In this document: positions 6,421 to 7,539 of the stretch, piece by piece
How the letters are laid out: every line of letters starts with the position of its first letter
How positions within the stretch are numbered: the stretch's first letter is position 1
DNA from: Curvibacter sp.
GTDB lineage: Bacteria > Pseudomonadota > Gammaproteobacteria > Burkholderiales > Burkholderiaceae_C
DNA length: 7,539 nucleotides
Direction of reading: 5' to 3'
NCBI GenBank assembly: GCA_003500955.1
Contig: DNQP01000151.1
Coordinates: 2,966-10,504, forward strand
Program-made: the position numbers and the translations under genes
The notes under the pieces: generated by a model
Databases searched by the model: none
Told to the model about the DNA's origin: nothing
Seen by the model: only the letters and a program-made list of their open reading frames with translations

Positions 6421-7539
6421 ATGCCCCGCGCCCCGAAAGCCGCCCAGCCCCCTGCCGCCGCCGAGAGAAAGGCGGCTCCGGCCGCCAAGAGCGCGCCGCA
6501 GAAGGCGCTGGAGAAACTCAACCTGCGGCGCGACATCGACCTGGCCCTGCACCTGCCGCTGCGCTACGAGGACGAGACGCGCATCGTCAAGCTGGCCGAG
6601 GCACGCGAGGGTGACACGGCGCAGATCGAGGGCGAGGTCACGGCGTGCGAGGTGGCTTACCGGCCGCGGCGCCAGCTGCTGGTAACGCTGAACGATGGCA
6701 CGGACAGCTGCGTGCTGCGCTTTTTCAATTTCTATCCCTCGCAGCAGAAGGCGCTGGCGGTGGGTACGCGCGTGCGGGCGCGCGGCGAGCTGCGCGGCGG
6801 CTTCCTGGGCTGGACCATGATGCACCCGCACACGCGGTCTGCCAGTGGCGAGCTGCCCACGGCGCTCACGCCTGTCTACCCCACCACGGCCGCGCTGCCC
6901 CAGGCCTATCTGCGCAAGGCCGTGCTGGCCGGCCTGAAGCGTGCCGAGCTCTCGGACACCTTGCCGCCCGAGGTGGCGGCCACGCTCAAGCTCAAGCCCC
7001 TGTGGACGCTCAAGCAGGCGCTGGAATTCCTGCACCACCCCACGCCCGATGTATCCCTGGCCCAGCTGGAGGACCACACGCACCCGGCCTGGCAGCGCCT
7101 CAAGGCCGAGGAGCTGCTGGCCCAGCAGTTGTCGCAACTGCAGTCGCGCCGTGAACGCGAGCATCTGCGTGCACCGGTGCTCAAACCCGTTCGCCCTGAG
7201 CTTGTCGACGGGCCCTTCGACAAAGCTCAGGACAGGCTTCGACAAGCTCAGCCTGAACGGAAGTTGCCGCTGCACGAACGCCTGCTAGCCGCGCTGCCCT
7301 TTCAGCTGACCGCGGCGCAGCAGCGTGTGTGCCGCGAGATTGCGGGGGATCTGGCGCAGAGCAAGCCCATGCACCGCCTGCTGCAGGGCGATGTGGGTTC
7401 GGGCAAGACCGTGGTGGCCGCGCTGGCCGCGACGATCTGCATGGACGCGGGCTGGCAGTGCGCGCTGATGGCGCCCACCGAGATCCTGGCCGACCAGCAT
7501 TTCCGCAAGCTCGTGGCCTGGCTGGAGCCGCTGGGCCTT
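6421..7539 (+). CDS. recG: RecG, ATP-dependent DNA helicase (5' part, runs off the right edge), with an in-frame repeat
   Basis: The plus-strand frame from the ATG at 6421 is open for 373 codons to the window end. It encodes the first half of RecG, the branched-DNA helicase that regresses stalled forks and resolves D-loops and R-loops. An Ala/Lys/Pro-rich leader (1-24) is followed by LHLPLRYEDET at 43-53, the wedge OB-fold with RFFNFYP around 100-106 and MMHP at 133-136, then TALTPVYPTT at 147-156 and HPAWQRLKAEELLAQQLSQL at 221-240. The helicase core begins with LPFQLTAAQ at 292-300, Walker A GDVGSGKT at 323-330 and motif Ia APTEILADQ at 351-359. The N-terminus lacks the GVG helix-hairpin stretch of E. 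coli RecG, which I recall as normal for Comamonadaceae. About residues 256-280 are encoded by a palindromic repeat and have no counterpart in E. coli RecG. The ATG is divergent from the photolyase-family gene, 93 bases away. Confidence 0.93.
   Translation, partial: MPRAPKAAQPPAAAERKAAPAAKSAPQKALEKLNLRRDIDLALHLPLRYEDETRIVKLAEAREGDTAQIEGEVTACEVAYRPRRQLLVTLNDGTDSCVLRFFNFYPSQQKALAVGTRVRARGELRGGFLGWTMMHPHTRSASGELPTALTPVYPTTAALPQAYLRKAVLAGLKRAELSDTLPPEVAATLKLKPLWTLKQALEFLHHPTPDVSLAQLEDHTHPAWQRLKAEELLAQQLSQLQSRREREHLRAPVLKPVRPELVDGPFDKAQDRLRQAQPERKLPLHERLLAALPFQLTAAQQRVCREIAGDLAQSKPMHRLLQGDVGSGKTVVAALAATICMDAGWQCALMAPTEILADQHFRKLVAWLEPLGL
7187..7260 (+). repeat. REP-like palindromic repeat inserted in frame within recG
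   Basis: The 74-base element has near-perfect inverted ends: the left 22 bases and the reverse complement of the right 22 agree at 19 positions, both starting CCGTTC and ending CTGAGCTTGTCGA. The core CTGAGCTTGTCGA appears three times: direct at 7196-7208, inverted with one extra A at 7217-7230, and inverted at 7239-7251. The strand can thus fold into one long hairpin or into a shorter one using the middle copy. I recall this core as a frequent dispersed, mostly intergenic repeat in Comamonadaceae genomes. Here it lies inside a gene and is read through without a stop. Confidence 0.85.

Noticed and set aside
6328..7275. Upstream extension of the photolyase-family reading frame to 823 codons
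   Set aside because: The extension is antisense to recG, whose conserved domains are clearly coded on the plus strand. The family N-terminus begins at 6327.

Overview
The window is GC-rich (roughly two-thirds G+C by eye), densely coded and looks like a chromosomal segment of a betaproteobacterium of the order Burkholderiales, most likely Comamonadaceae. The reasons are the style of the RecG N-terminus and QueA, the high-GC third codon positions, and a palindromic repeat (core CTGAGCTTGTCGA) that I recall as a common dispersed element in that family. The assignment is inference; no rRNA or tRNA is present to fix it. No CRISPR, transposase, phage or tRNA gene was seen, and no stretch over 300 bases lacks a gene.

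Layout from left to right. Positions 1-2108 hold a minus-strand bufferin operon, read right to left: a secreted four-cysteine precursor (bufA, DUF2282), a DUF692 multinuclear-iron oxidase (bufB), a DUF2063 partner protein (bufC, start overlapping the bufB stop by 4 bases), and the first 32 codons of a DoxX-type membrane protein (bufD) cut by the window edge. A candidate ECF-sigma promoter lies upstream of bufA at 2177-2205. Next, also on the minus strand, come a short exported thioredoxin-like (TlpA/redoxin) protein (2233-2721), a classical short-chain dehydrogenase (2819-3616), queA for queuosine tRNA modification (3671-4720), and a cryptochrome/photolyase-family flavoprotein (4804-6327). The plus-strand recG helicase gene (from 6421, open at the right edge) is divergent from the photolyase-family gene.

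How the genes fit together. The buf genes form one functional unit: BufA is made as a precursor, its cysteines are modified by BufB with BufC, and the product binds copper outside the cytoplasm; DoxX-type BufD is the usual fourth member. The exported CxxC protein next door could act in the same compartment, but that link rests only on position. QueA (tRNA modification), the photolyase-family protein and RecG (fork rescue and recombination) are housekeeping or DNA-repair functions. The dehydrogenase has no evident partner here.

The most unusual sequence feature is a 74-bp palindromic repeat (7187-7260) sitting inside recG and translated in frame, adding about 25 residues to the linker just before the helicase core. 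Other points worth checking are a C-terminal sliding-clamp-like peptide on the photolyase-family protein, its non-canonical tryptophan positions, and -10-like elements placed so close to recG that its mRNA may be leaderless.
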